Shown one piece after another: positions 36,439 to 44,398 of a DNA stretch of 64,000 bases (position 1 is the stretch's first letter; every line of letters starts with the position of its first letter). The position numbers and the translations under genes were made by a program. The DNA comes from Calothrix sp. NIES-4105 (GTDB taxonomy: Bacteria; Cyanobacteriota; Cyanobacteriia; Cyanobacteriales; Nostocaceae), in contig NZ_AP018290.1 of NCBI RefSeq assembly GCF_002368415.1, forward strand, positions 124,001 to 188,000, written 5' to 3'. The notes beneath the pieces are model-generated. The model did no database searches and had not been told where the DNA came from. It was given only the letters and a program-made list of their open reading frames with translations.

Positions 36439-37725
36439 ATGACCCATTTTGGCATTATTAGTCCTAGTGGAGCAACTGGGCCGCTCAACACAATGCTTCC
36501 TTTGGCACAAGAGCTTCAACGTCGTGGTCACCGCGTCACACTCTTCGGAACACCTGAAAGTAGATCTAAAGTGCTGGCAGCAGGAGTAGAATTTCAAGTA
36601 TTTGGTGAAAAAGATTGGACACCTGAGTCAGGGGTACAAGCCTTAACCAAGTTAGGGCAATTGCGTGGATTAGCTGCATTAAAATATACTATTCAACTGC
36701 TGAGGAATAAATCAGCTATTACTCTTCAAGAAGCTCCAGCATTGCTTAAAGCAGCAGGTGTAGAAGCAATGCTAGTAAACCAAAGTTCAGCAGAAGGAGG
36801 AACTATTGCTGATTTTCTCAAAATTCCTTTCATTACTGTGTGCAGTGCCGTTGTGCAAAATTTTGACCCCAACGTTCCCCCTTTTTACACCACCTGGAAA
36901 TATAGCCCAACTTGGTGGGGGCGTTTACGCAACGTTGCAGGTTATGCGTTACTTTATCCCGTTGGCAAACCAATTAAAGACTTAATAGATGATTATCGCC
37001 GAGAGTGGAAGCTACCTTTATACTCTAAACCTAATGATGCTTACTCTCAACTGGCTCAAATTAGTCAAGCTCCCGCTGAGTTTGAATATCCCAGGCTGGA
37101 ATTACCTCCTTGGTTTCATTTTACTGGAACTTTCCATACTTCAGCCAGTCGAGCATCTGTTCCTTTCCCATATGAAAAGTTGACTGGGAAACCTTTGATT
37201 TATGCTTCGATGGGAACGTTACAAAATCGTTTGAAGTGGGTTTTTGAGACTATTGCCGACTCTTGTAAGGGATTGGACGTCCAGTTAGTTATCTCTCTGG
37301 GAGGCTCCGCCAAACCCGAATCACTACCAGCTTTACCAGGAAATCCTTTAGTTGTTGAGTATGCGCCTCAATTAGAGTTATTGGAAAAAGCAACTCTCAT
37401 GATTACCCATGCAGGTATGAATACGGCGATGGAATGTGTAAAGAATGCAGTGCCAATGGTGGCAATTCCCGTTGCCAATGATCAACCAGGTGTAGCAACA
37501 CGTATTGCTTGGACTCGAGCAGGTGAGTTTATCCCCCTTAACAAATTGAATGTTCCTTCTTTGCGGGCTGCTGTAACACAGGTGTTGACAAAAGAATCTT
37601 ATAAGCAGAATGTACTTAAATTACAAAAAGCTAACCGAAGCGCTGGGGGGGTCAGTCGTGCTGCTGATATTATCGAACAGGCAGTATCTACGGGTAAACC
37701 AGTTTTGGCTCAAATAAACCAATAA
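36439..37725 (+). CDS. GT1-family glycosyltransferase (MGT/UGT type)
   Basis: 428 residues with the two Rossmann-like halves of GT-B enzymes. N-terminal acceptor domain 'HFGIISPSGATGPLNTMLPLAQELQRRGHRVTLFG'; C-terminal donor domain 'KPLIYASMGTLQNR...' and 'VEYAPQLELLEKATLMITHAGMNTAMECVKNAVPMVAIPVANDQPGVATRI', the nucleotide-sugar binding motif of UDP-glucosyltransferases and CrtX-like zeaxanthin glucosyltransferases. Acceptor could be a carotenoid, macrolide or other lipophilic natural product. GGAG precedes ATG 36439. The gene is isolated between the Rpn relics and the repair relics, so context gives no substrate. Confidence 0.88.
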   Translation: MTHFGIISPSGATGPLNTMLPLAQELQRRGHRVTLFGTPESRSKVLAAGVEFQVFGEKDWTPESGVQALTKLGQLRGLAALKYTIQLLRNKSAITLQEAPALLKAAGVEAMLVNQSSAEGGTIADFLKIPFITVCSAVVQNFDPNVPPFYTTWKYSPTWWGRLRNVAGYALLYPVGKPIKDLIDDYRREWKLPLYSKPNDAYSQLAQISQAPAEFEYPRLELPPWFHFTGTFHTSASRASVPFPYEKLTGKPLIYASMGTLQNRLKWVFETIADSCKGLDVQLVISLGGSAKPESLPALPGNPLVVEYAPQLELLEKATLMITHAGMNTAMECVKNAVPMVAIPVANDQPGVATRIAWTRAGEFIPLNKLNVPSLRAAVTQVLTKESYKQNVLKLQKANRSAGGVSRAADIIEQAVSTGKPVLAQINQ

Positions 37726-38080
37726 AGGATTTTTTCTACTTAGTAATCATTATTAACCTGCTGCTTTAAAACTAAAATTATCTATAGCCTGATAGTCTTG
37801 TAATAAAATCATTTAGAGAAAACGGGCGCCGAATCTGCAATTAACTGTTTATTTAATCAGTACTTTTGTTCGTATCTGAAGATACTTGTTGTTCGCATGA
37901 AAAGGGTTGTAGTTGAAGAGTGGATGTTATAACTTGTGGTTAGTGAAGTAAGTCGGCGCCAAATGTAAAAACAAAGTACGTGCGGGAACTGTTTTTATTT
38001 GTTACAGTCGGTATTAGTTAATATAATCAAGCAACTAGGCTCTTGTATATATACGTATGTATTAGGGAGGTGATATTACA
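37726..38080. promoter_or_regulatory. Intergenic region with strong Shine-Dalgarno at its end
   Basis: No gene. Two GGCGCC sites. 38064-38074 (AGGGAGGTGAT) is an unusually strong ribosome-binding site 6-8 bases before the TTG at 38081, which fixes that uncommon start codon. Confidence 0.6.
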
Positions 38081-38620
38081 TTGTCTACTGAATTTTGGCA
38101 AAATCATAACTTCCGGTTAGAACCTTGGGGAAGTGACTATCAACCACCTATTGAGATTGATGAGCTTTCTGAGTCAACTAGTGAGGTTGATGCAACTGTT
38201 GAAACATCGGATTGGAGTTTGTTTACCAGGCGCCCTTCTGAAGTTGATTTACCCAGGCGAGTTATATTTATTGATGGTCGGCGCCGTATTGATGCAGCAT
38301 TAGTTGGTGGTAGCGGCAATGTAGTTAATTATGGTGCTTTTGGTACTGTTGCTGCTGGCGCCGTTATTGTTGATAGAAGTGAATGTTCTTCTGTATGTGT
38401 ATTCGCACCAATTCGTCGCATTCTTGGATTTGGTGGCAACCAAGAAGCTCCACATACGACTATTTCTTGTCCGTTAGGTAGTAATGAAGAGCTTTTGTAC
38501 CATGCTGTGGCGCCGCATGAAAGCAATAATCCAGATGTTCGCAGAAATCTTGTAATGAAGGAGATGTTCCAAGCGGAGGCTAATATCGCGTCGAAATTGC
38601 CGAACGCGGTCGTTCTCTAG
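38081..38620 (+). pseudogene. NurA-like repair nuclease, N-terminal fragment
   Basis: 179 codons from TTG 38081. The segment 'DLPRRVIFIDGRRRIDAALVGG' carries an Asp-Gly and second Asp reminiscent of the metal site of NurA nucleases. The protein stops abruptly: after about residue 167 the sequence changes frame into HerA-like text, so the last dozen residues ([11 protein letters not shown]) are out-of-frame read-through. The C-terminal half is missing. NurA pairs with the HerA ATPase in DNA-end processing; a HerA tail follows immediately, supporting the assignment, although my recognition of NurA itself is moderate. Confidence 0.55.
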
Positions 38621-38913
38621 GTATTATTTTGATAGGCGCCCAGCAAACCGCTTCCGAAGTCGAACGTCGAGTAGTCGGACAAGCTGCTATTCGCGTTGTT
38701 GGCAGACTCGACTCAGCCGAAGCTGAACGCCCAGAATACAATTTTCTTACAGGCGCCTGTCGTAAACGCGCTCTACTTTTAAAGTCAGGCAGTATGTTTG
38801 TTCATCAACCTGAAGTTCCGGCGCCTATTCTCGTAAACTTTCCTTTCCCTCCTTATGCAACTCGTGAAAGCGAAGTAGCTGTAGATGTGGATGAGGAAGA
38901 CATTGAATTTTAA
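38584..38913 (+). pseudogene. HerA-like ATPase, C-terminal fragment
   Basis: The frame opens at 38584 and reads [20 protein letters not shown], then [20 protein letters not shown], to a stop at 38913. '[13 protein letters not shown]' plus '[16 protein letters not shown]' are the sensor and C-terminal region of HerA/DUF87 helicases. Walker A and B are absent, and the fragment has no start of its own. It overlaps the end of the NurA-like frame by 37 bases, so a deletion fused nurA codon ~167 to the herA tail. Confidence 0.7.
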
Positions 38914-38920
38914 AAACCCT

Positions 38921-38993
38921 CCTCCTTTGTGCCCTTTGTGCCTTTGTGGTTCAAATTAATAAACCACAAAGGACACAAAGAACACAAAGAAAG
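38921..38993. repeat. CCTTTGTG direct repeats facing their inverse
   Basis: 38921-38951 has three CCTTTGTG-type octamers in a row ending in GTGGTT. 38961-38993 has the inverse, AACCACAAAGGACACAAAG. The arms can fold into a long hairpin. It sits exactly between the herA and sbcC relics. The same repeat occurs at 42961-42991 and 52365-52396. Confidence 0.85.
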
Positions 38994-39011
38994 AAAAGAA
39001 AGAAAGAAGAG

Positions 39012-40342
39012 TTCCAAAATCTAATCAAAACAACCTTGCTCAATTAACACAACAAATCAGTACAATCGTACAATCAGAATCTTGGCAAGTAGAAGCTTTG
39101 GAAAAAGAGCTTAGTACAATCAAAGAAAATGACACTAAATATAATGCAGCATTAGCAGCACAAAAAGAAGCGTCAGTATTAGTACGTGAATCTCAGCAAG
39201 CATTAGATACAGCAGATGCAAATCACACCACAGCCCAGAAAGAATATGAGTCAGCAACCGAAGAAGTTGAACGCAAGCAACAACAGTTAAAAAATATCGA
39301 GAGTTTAATTTATGATATCACCAAAGGTAAATCATCCTCCACTTTAGAACAACAACTCCAAGCAGACCAAAAAGCCTTAAATCAAAAGGTAAAAACTGCC
39401 AACGAAGCATATACTGCATCTGAAAAGATTTTAATTCAGCGTCAAACCGAGGATGAAGAAGCCATAAAAGCAACTTCAGCAGCACAAACTCAACATACAA
39501 CCCAAGAAGCTCAATGGCAAGTAGCATTAGTTAGTGCAGGTTTTACAGAACCAGAATATCTTGCTGCCGTCACCGAAGCCAAACAACAAACTCTCTGGCA
39601 AACACAAATCACTGAATATACTACTCAAAAAGCCAAATTACAAACAGTTATCGAAGAAGTAAAATCGCAAATAGGCACCTCTACCATTGATGAGTCAACT
39701 ATTACCACATTAAAAACTAATCAACAACTAGCGGAACAACAATATCAGCAAGCAAACAAAGAATTAACAAATCTCAAAGTATGGATGCAGAACCTCGAAA
39801 CAACCCGTCAACAAGCAGCAAAATTACAGCAACAGATACCCGAGGTAAAAAAACAAGCAGAAACTTACACAACACTTGCAACAAAACTTAAAAGCGATGA
39901 ATTCCAGTCATATATATTAGAGCATATAGAAACAGAACTAGTAACTCGTGCCACAAGTGTACTACAAGACCTTAGACAATCACGTTACAGTCTAACCATC
40001 AAAGACGGAGATTACTTAGTTAAAGATGACTGGAACGGAGGAGAGTTTAGAAGGGTGCAAACGCTATCAGGTGGAGAAACCTTTGCAACATCCTTATCAA
40101 TGGCATTAGCACTATCAGAAAAACTTTCAATGGGCGCCGAACTTGGTAGTTTATTCTTAGACGAAGGTTTTGGTACATTAGACTCCGAAACCCTTGACAC
40201 AGTATATAACATCCTTCAATCCTTACAACAGCGAGACAAGCTAATTGGAGTTATCACCCACGTCAAAGCACTAGGAGAACTTCTAACCCAAGTCAAAGTC
40301 TATAAGGCGCCATCCGGCTCACAAATCGACATAGAATTTTAG
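39012..40342 (+). pseudogene. sbcC: SbcC-type SMC ATPase, C-terminal fragment
   Basis: About 443 codons with homologous text from 39012 and no credible start (TTG 39098 is internal). A coiled coil (residues about 1-300) is followed by the C-terminal ABC half: signature 'LSGGE', Walker B and D-loop 'SLFLDEGFGTLD', then 'VITHVKALGE'. The N-terminal Walker A half and first coiled coil (about 550 residues in an intact protein) are missing, so no functional ATPase can form. In intact genomes SbcC works with the SbcD nuclease on hairpins and double-strand breaks; sbcD is absent here. The 5' boundary coincides with the CCACAAAG repeat. Confidence 0.82.
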
Positions 40343-40377
40343 ATAACAAACCTCTGCTGTAAATTGAACTCTTAAAA

Positions 40378-40396
40378 TGTGCGCCATTGGCGCACA
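40378..40396. terminator. Hairpin with A/T tract after sbcC relic
   Basis: TGTGCGCC, loop ATT, GGCGCACA, followed by six A residues on the plus strand. A strong 8-bp stem between the sbcC relic and pqqA; it insulates the PQQ cluster. Confidence 0.65.
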
Positions 40397-40557
40397 AAAA
40401 AGTCATCTTCCTCAACTAACAACTTATCCGTTACATCCGCTCATCATCCGTTGCCAACCTACATGAAAAAATATTCATCTAATCTTAATAAAATTTTTAT
40501 ATTAAGACACCAAACTAGTAAAGGTGAGCGTTTAATTTATTTTATCTGAGGGTTGGT

Positions 40558-40740
40558 ATGAATTTAGACTCAAAGCAGCACAGTAATAATCAAAATAATA
40601 ATTTTGCGTCACCTGTTTTAAAAAAAGAAAGCCGTTCAGTTGCTCAACCAGTTAAACCCACTACAAACTGGGAAGAACCTGATTTTGACGAGTTTGATTT
40701 ATGTATGGAAGTAACTGCCTATATCAACCATTGGCAGTAG
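40558..40740 (+). CDS. pqqA: PqqA, PQQ precursor peptide (extended form)
   Basis: 60 residues, longer than the usual 23-40. The C-terminus 'DEFDLCMEVTAYINHWQ' contains the diagnostic Glu-x-x-x-Tyr pair, E51 and Y55, whose side chains become PQQ after cross-linking by PqqE. In characterised PqqA the motif is EVTLY. Residues 1-37 are a Gln/Asn/Lys-rich leader extension. GAGGG lies 8 bases before ATG 40558. It is the first gene of the cluster; a GGTGGGC hairpin (40767-40783) separates it from the downstream genes, a common way to give the short precursor more transcript than the enzymes. Confidence 0.88.
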   Translation: MNLDSKQHSNNQNNNFASPVLKKESRSVAQPVKPTTNWEEPDFDEFDLCMEVTAYINHWQ

Positions 40741-40766
40741 TCACTAGTAAGGTGGGCAAGTAGTAA

Positions 40767-40783
40767 GGTGGGCATTGCCCACC
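40767..40783 (+). terminator. Attenuator-like hairpin after pqqA
   Basis: GGTGGGCA-T-TGCCCACC, a near-continuous palindrome with another half copy (GGTGGGCA) at 40751. It is placed 27 bases after the pqqA stop and 28 before the sugar dehydrogenase start. A partial terminator or mRNA stabiliser is inferred from position. Confidence 0.6.
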
Positions 40784-40810
40784 ATACGTTTAATTACTGT
40801 AAAAATAATT

Positions 40811-42022
40811 ATGAAAGCAAAAATTAATACTTTACGAATGTCTTTATCTATTGCTTTAGGTATGGCAATGATAATGACATCCGGGTGTTCTCTTACACAA
40901 GCTTCACCTGATAAATCGCAAGTAGCCCAAAATACAGGCGCTCCCACTACACCAGCAGCAAAGCAAAATATAAAGCAGTCAGTAGTAGTTGAAGGGTTAG
41001 AGCGTCCTTGGAGCATTGCGTGGTTGCCCGATGGCGCCATGTTAATTACAGAACGTCCAGGGCGCCTGCGAGTTGTGCGTAATGGCGTACTCGAACCAAC
41101 ACCCGTTACTGGGTTACCCGAAGTATTTGCAGTTAACCAAGGGGGGTTGATGGATGTTTCGGTTCATCCTCGCTTTGCCGAAAACGGTTTCATTTATCTT
41201 ACTTACTCCCACGGTACCAACGATGCTAACCGAACTCGGATGGCACGCGCGGTTTTTGATGGCAAGTCATTAAAAGATGTAAAAGTTGTTTTTGAAGTTA
41301 ATAAGGCAAAGTCTGGAGGACAGCATTTTGGTTCGCGCATAACTTGGTTGCCTGATAATACTATGTTATTAGCTATAGGCGATGGAGGTAATCCACCTCT
41401 ACAGCTTGAAGGTGAATTAATACGTAAACAAGCGCAAAACCGGAATAGTCATTTAGGTAAGATATTACGGCTTAATGACGATGGCTCAATTCCTAAAGAT
41501 AATCCTTTTGTAAATACTGGCAATGCCAACCCAGCAGTATGGAGTTACGGTCATCGCAATATCCAAGGACTCACATTTGATGCAGGTAATAAGCGTGTAT
41601 GGTCAACCGAACATGGCGCCAGGGGAGGAGATGAGCTTAATTTAGTTGAAGCTGGTAAAAATTACGGTTGGCCTATTGTTACTTACAGTCGAGAGTATTC
41701 TGGAGGAGAAATAACGAAAGAGCGTTCTCGTCCTGGTATGGTTGACCCTAAAACTTATTGGACTCCATCTCCGGCGCCATCAGGGTTAGCATTTTATAGT
41801 AATAATCGTGTTCCAGATTGGCAAGGAGATTTATTTTCGGGAGAATTAATAGGACAAGGTGTTCGCCACATCGAATTGGATGCCAAAGGAAATGTAACAA
41901 ATCAAAACGTAATTGACATTGGTCAGCGAGTCCGAGATGTACGCACTGGCCCCGATGGATTATTATATGTTTTGACCGATGAGCAAGATGGGCGATTAAT
42001 ACGTCTTGAACCTGCGAGTTAA
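40811..42022 (+). CDS. PQQ-dependent aldose/sugar dehydrogenase lipoprotein
   Basis: About 403 residues from ATG 40811 (MKAKINTLRMSLS); the ATG at 40775 would precede the signal peptide. Lipobox MTSGC places it in the envelope. The domain is the soluble-type glucose/sorbosone dehydrogenase six-bladed propeller: 'LERPWSIAWLPDGAMLITERPGRLRVV', 'GQHFGSRITWLPDNTMLLAIGDGG', 'SYGHRNIQGLTFD', 'TEHGARGGDELNLVEAGKNYGWP'. These include the catalytic His and the Arg/Asn/Asp PQQ and calcium ligands of the sGDH/YliI family. It oxidises aldoses with PQQ and passes electrons to an unidentified acceptor. Its place inside the pqq cluster links cofactor supply to use. pqqB starts 8 bases after it ends. Confidence 0.93.
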   Translation: MKAKINTLRMSLSIALGMAMIMTSGCSLTQASPDKSQVAQNTGAPTTPAAKQNIKQSVVVEGLERPWSIAWLPDGAMLITERPGRLRVVRNGVLEPTPVTGLPEVFAVNQGGLMDVSVHPRFAENGFIYLTYSHGTNDANRTRMARAVFDGKSLKDVKVVFEVNKAKSGGQHFGSRITWLPDNTMLLAIGDGGNPPLQLEGELIRKQAQNRNSHLGKILRLNDDGSIPKDNPFVNTGNANPAVWSYGHRNIQGLTFDAGNKRVWSTEHGARGGDELNLVEAGKNYGWPIVTYSREYSGGEITKERSRPGMVDPKTYWTPSPAPSGLAFYSNNRVPDWQGDLFSGELIGQGVRHIELDAKGNVTNQNVIDIGQRVRDVRTGPDGLLYVLTDEQDGRLIRLEPAS

Positions 42023-42030
42023 GTATATAT

Positions 42031-42936
42031 ATGTTAATTAGAATTTTGGGCGCAGCAGCAGGGGGTGGTTATCCACAGTGGAACTGTCATTGTAATGGAT
42101 GTGAGACGGTACGTGATGGCAAAGCAACACCATTAACTCAATCTTCCATTGCCGTTCAATCTGAAGAAGATGGTTCTTGGTTTTTGATTAATGCTTCTCC
42201 TGATGTGCGTCAACAAATTGAGGCAATGCGGGCTTCGGGGAGTTTTCCATCGCGCTCTGGAAATCGTTCGCTGCCTTTTTCGGGTATTTTATTAACAGAT
42301 GCAGAAATTGACCATACAACAGGTTTAATTTTATTACGCGAGTCAACGGCGCCGCTTAATATTTACTCCACCCCTACAGTAAAACAAGCGCTCTCCAGTG
42401 GATACGCTTTATTATCTACTTTACAAAATTACTGTGGTGTAAACTGGGCGCCTTTAATTCCCGGAGAAATAATTCAACTCACTACTGATTTAGAAGTTGA
42501 AGTTTTTGCATTATCTACTAAGGCGCCGAAGTATATACAATCAACAGAAGTAGAAGTTTGGGGAATAGGCTTAACAATTCGAGATACAATTACAAATACA
42601 ACAGTGACATATGCTCCTGGAATGGCAAGCATTGACACAGACTTGCGTTCAAGATTTGAAAACAGTGATTGTATATTAATCGACGGTACTTTTTGGACTA
42701 ATGATGAATTACCTAGCTTAGGTATAGGCGCCCGTACAGCGATGCAAATGGGACATTTACCTTTATCAGGAGAAAATGGTAGTTTATCCCAATTATCTAC
42801 TATTACCAATCCCCGCAAAATTTTCGTTCATATAAATAACACCAATCCAATCCTCATACCAAACTCACCCGAACGCCAAACAGTAGAAAATAGTAGCATT
42901 GAAATTGGCTATGACGGATTAACCATCAAATTATAA
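42031..42936 (+). CDS. pqqB: PqqB, PQQ biosynthesis metallo-beta-lactamase-fold protein
   Basis: 301 residues, standard length. It begins 'RILGAAAGGGYPQWNCHCNGC', the PqqB-specific zinc-knuckle CxCxxC, and has 'SGILLTDAEIDHTTGLILLRE', the metal motif of the MBL fold, and later 'PRKIFVHINNTNPIL'. PqqB is an iron-dependent hydroxylase-like enzyme acting on the cross-linked Glu-Tyr dipeptide. Start ATG 42031 is 8 bases past the sugar dehydrogenase stop, so the two are translationally close. Apparently complete. Confidence 0.95.
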   Translation: MLIRILGAAAGGGYPQWNCHCNGCETVRDGKATPLTQSSIAVQSEEDGSWFLINASPDVRQQIEAMRASGSFPSRSGNRSLPFSGILLTDAEIDHTTGLILLRESTAPLNIYSTPTVKQALSSGYALLSTLQNYCGVNWAPLIPGEIIQLTTDLEVEVFALSTKAPKYIQSTEVEVWGIGLTIRDTITNTTVTYAPGMASIDTDLRSRFENSDCILIDGTFWTNDELPSLGIGARTAMQMGHLPLSGENGSLSQLSTITNPRKIFVHINNTNPILIPNSPERQTVENSSIEIGYDGLTIKL

Positions 42937-42937
42937 A

Positions 42938-42991
42938 TACTTCTCTCTTCTCTCTTCTCTCTTCCTTTGTGTCCTTTGTGCCTTTGTGGTT
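42938..42991. repeat. CT-rich tract plus CCTTTGTG repeat between pqqB and pqqC
   Basis: Right after the pqqB stop codon, 42941-42962 is (TTCTCTC)n-like, and 42963-42991 contains three CCTTTGTG-type octamers ending GTGGTT. The same octamer block lies in the sbcC relic junction and in a MITE at 52.4 kb. Confidence 0.8.
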
Positions 42992-43033
42992 AATTCCACA
43001 AATATAAACTTTTACAAATAATTTAGGAATACC

Positions 43034-43747
43034 ATGCTCACCATAACCAACAAAACCCCCTGGACAGCAGAACAATTTGAAGCAGAACTGCGTAAACAAC
43101 ACCATCGTTACCACCATCTACACCCCTTCCACCAAAGAATGAACGCAGGAGAACTTACCAAACCAGAAGTACAACGCTGGGTAATAAACCGTTTCTACTA
43201 TCAACGTAATATCCCACTCAAAGACGCAGCTATCTTATCCAACTGCCCTGACCATGAAGTTCGGCGCCACTGGATTAGTCGTATCATAGACCACGATGGT
43301 ACTACAGATGGTACAGGAGGAATTGAAGCTTGGCTAAAACTAGGTGAAGCAGTTGGTTTATCTCGCGAACAACTTTTAAACGACCAAAATACATTACCAG
43401 GAGTTCGCTACGCCGTCGATGCCTACGTAAACTTTTGTAAAACCAAACCTTGGATAGAGTCAGTAGCATCATCCCTAACCGAATTATTTGGCCCCGATGC
43501 TATTCGTACACGTTTGGCAGCATTAGAAAAACACTACTTATGGATAGACCCCTCTGGCTTTGACTATTTTCGCACACGGTTACATCAGGCGCCGCAAGAT
43601 GCAAGTTACGCTCTAAACTTAGTAATATCCAACTGTCATACACGTGACATGCAGCAGCGCGCAGTTCAAGCACTAATATTCAAATGTGATTTATTATGGA
43701 GTCAATTAGAAGCTATAGATAGAGGAGAAACACGACCTTTAAATTAG
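43034..43747 (+). CDS. pqqC: PqqC, pyrroloquinoline-quinone synthase
   Basis: 237 residues, family length (about 240-250). All-helical TENA/heme-oxygenase-like fold with 'HHRYHHLHPFHQRMNAGELTKPEVQRWVINRFYYQRNIPLKDAAIL', 'IDHDGTTDGTGGIEAWLKLGEAVG', 'GVRYAVDAYVNFCKTKPWIESVASSLTELF' and 'LEKHYLWIDPSGFDYFRTRL', which carry the conserved His, Arg, Tyr and Glu residues of the active site. It catalyses the final ring closure and oxygen-dependent oxidation to PQQ without metal or cofactor. AGGA precedes ATG 43034. Confidence 0.96.
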   Translation: MLTITNKTPWTAEQFEAELRKQHHRYHHLHPFHQRMNAGELTKPEVQRWVINRFYYQRNIPLKDAAILSNCPDHEVRRHWISRIIDHDGTTDGTGGIEAWLKLGEAVGLSREQLLNDQNTLPGVRYAVDAYVNFCKTKPWIESVASSLTELFGPDAIRTRLAALEKHYLWIDPSGFDYFRTRLHQAPQDASYALNLVISNCHTRDMQQRAVQALIFKCDLLWSQLEAIDRGETRPLN

Positions 43748-43804
43748 TTTGGTATTACAATAGATAAATTGTCAGTTTAGTTTATCTTTAAAGTTTTATT
43801 AAGT

Positions 43805-43906
43805 ATGAAAGCTATAGAAGTTGAGGCAACAGTCGATGAACAAGGTCACTTATCTTTGGATAAGCCGTTGACCTTGTTAAAACAGTTACAAACATTTTTT
43901 TGGTAA
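43805..43906 (+). pseudogene. Antitoxin-like relic between pqqC and pqqD
   Basis: 33 codons: MKAIEVEATVDEQGHLSLDK then PLTLLKQLQTFFW-stop. The opening has the look of short cyanobacterial antitoxins (AbrB/DUF2281-like 'beta-strand, DEQGHLSL' start). The rest appears deleted, with a possible residual tail 'QQEDIAAKEIQE' at about 43925-43962. No toxin is nearby. Non-functional; it lengthens the pqqC-pqqD gap to 276 bp. Confidence 0.45.
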
Positions 43907-43971
43907 CAATATATTCAAAATCTCAACAGGAAGATATTGCAGCGAAAGAAATTCAAGAATAATAATTTAAC

Positions 43972-43985
43972 GGGCAAGGATGCCC
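43972..43985. repeat. GGGCA/TGCCC repeat
   Basis: GGGCA, AGGA, TGCCC, followed by ATTCCACAAGAC: the inverse orientation of the repeat at 7750-7772 and a relative of those at 8588 and 59522. Confidence 0.6.
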
Positions 43986-44023
43986 ATTCCACAAGACAAT
44001 TCTGGATATTTTTTATTTGAATA

Positions 44024-44305
44024 ATGAATAATATTAATCTAAATAATTGCCCAATTTTAGTAAAAGGCGCCCGTTTATTCTGGGACGATGTAAGACAGCA
44101 GAAATTCTTATTATTTCCAGAAGGGGCTTTAGTATTAAATAAGACTGCATGGAATATATTACAATTGTGTGATGGGCGCCGTACTGTTACTAATATTGTT
44201 AATACACTAAGCGCTGAATACTCCCATCCCAATATTGAACCCGATGTATTAAAATTACTCAATAAACTCATAGAAAGAGGATTTTTATATTTATTGACTC
44301 CGTGA
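44024..44305 (+). CDS. pqqD: PqqD, PqqA-peptide chaperone (RRE)
   Basis: 93 residues, typical PqqD. 'ARLFWDDVRQQKFLLFPEGALVLNKTAWNILQLCDGRRTVTNIVNTLSAEY' is the winged-helix RiPP recognition element that binds the PqqA leader and presents it to PqqE. The remaining residues form the terminal helix. It is a separate gene, not fused to pqqC or pqqE. The ribosome-binding site is weak. Confidence 0.93.
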   Translation: MNNINLNNCPILVKGARLFWDDVRQQKFLLFPEGALVLNKTAWNILQLCDGRRTVTNIVNTLSAEYSHPNIEPDVLKLLNKLIERGFLYLLTP

Positions 44306-44311
44306 CCTCCG

Positions 44312-44348
44312 TGTCTCTGTGGTAAAGAATTTTATTACCACAGAGACA
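44312..44348. repeat. TGTCTCTGTGGTAA inverted repeat between pqqD and pqqE
   Basis: TGTCTCTGTGGTAA (44312-44325) and TTACCACAGAGACA (44335-44348) are perfect 14-bp arms with a 9-nt loop. There is no T-tract. It could adjust expression of pqqE relative to pqqD or simply be a repeat insertion. Confidence 0.75.
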
Positions 44349-44398
44349 TTGAGAACGCAGAGAGATTGGTGTCAACACTTTAGAATTAGTAATATATT

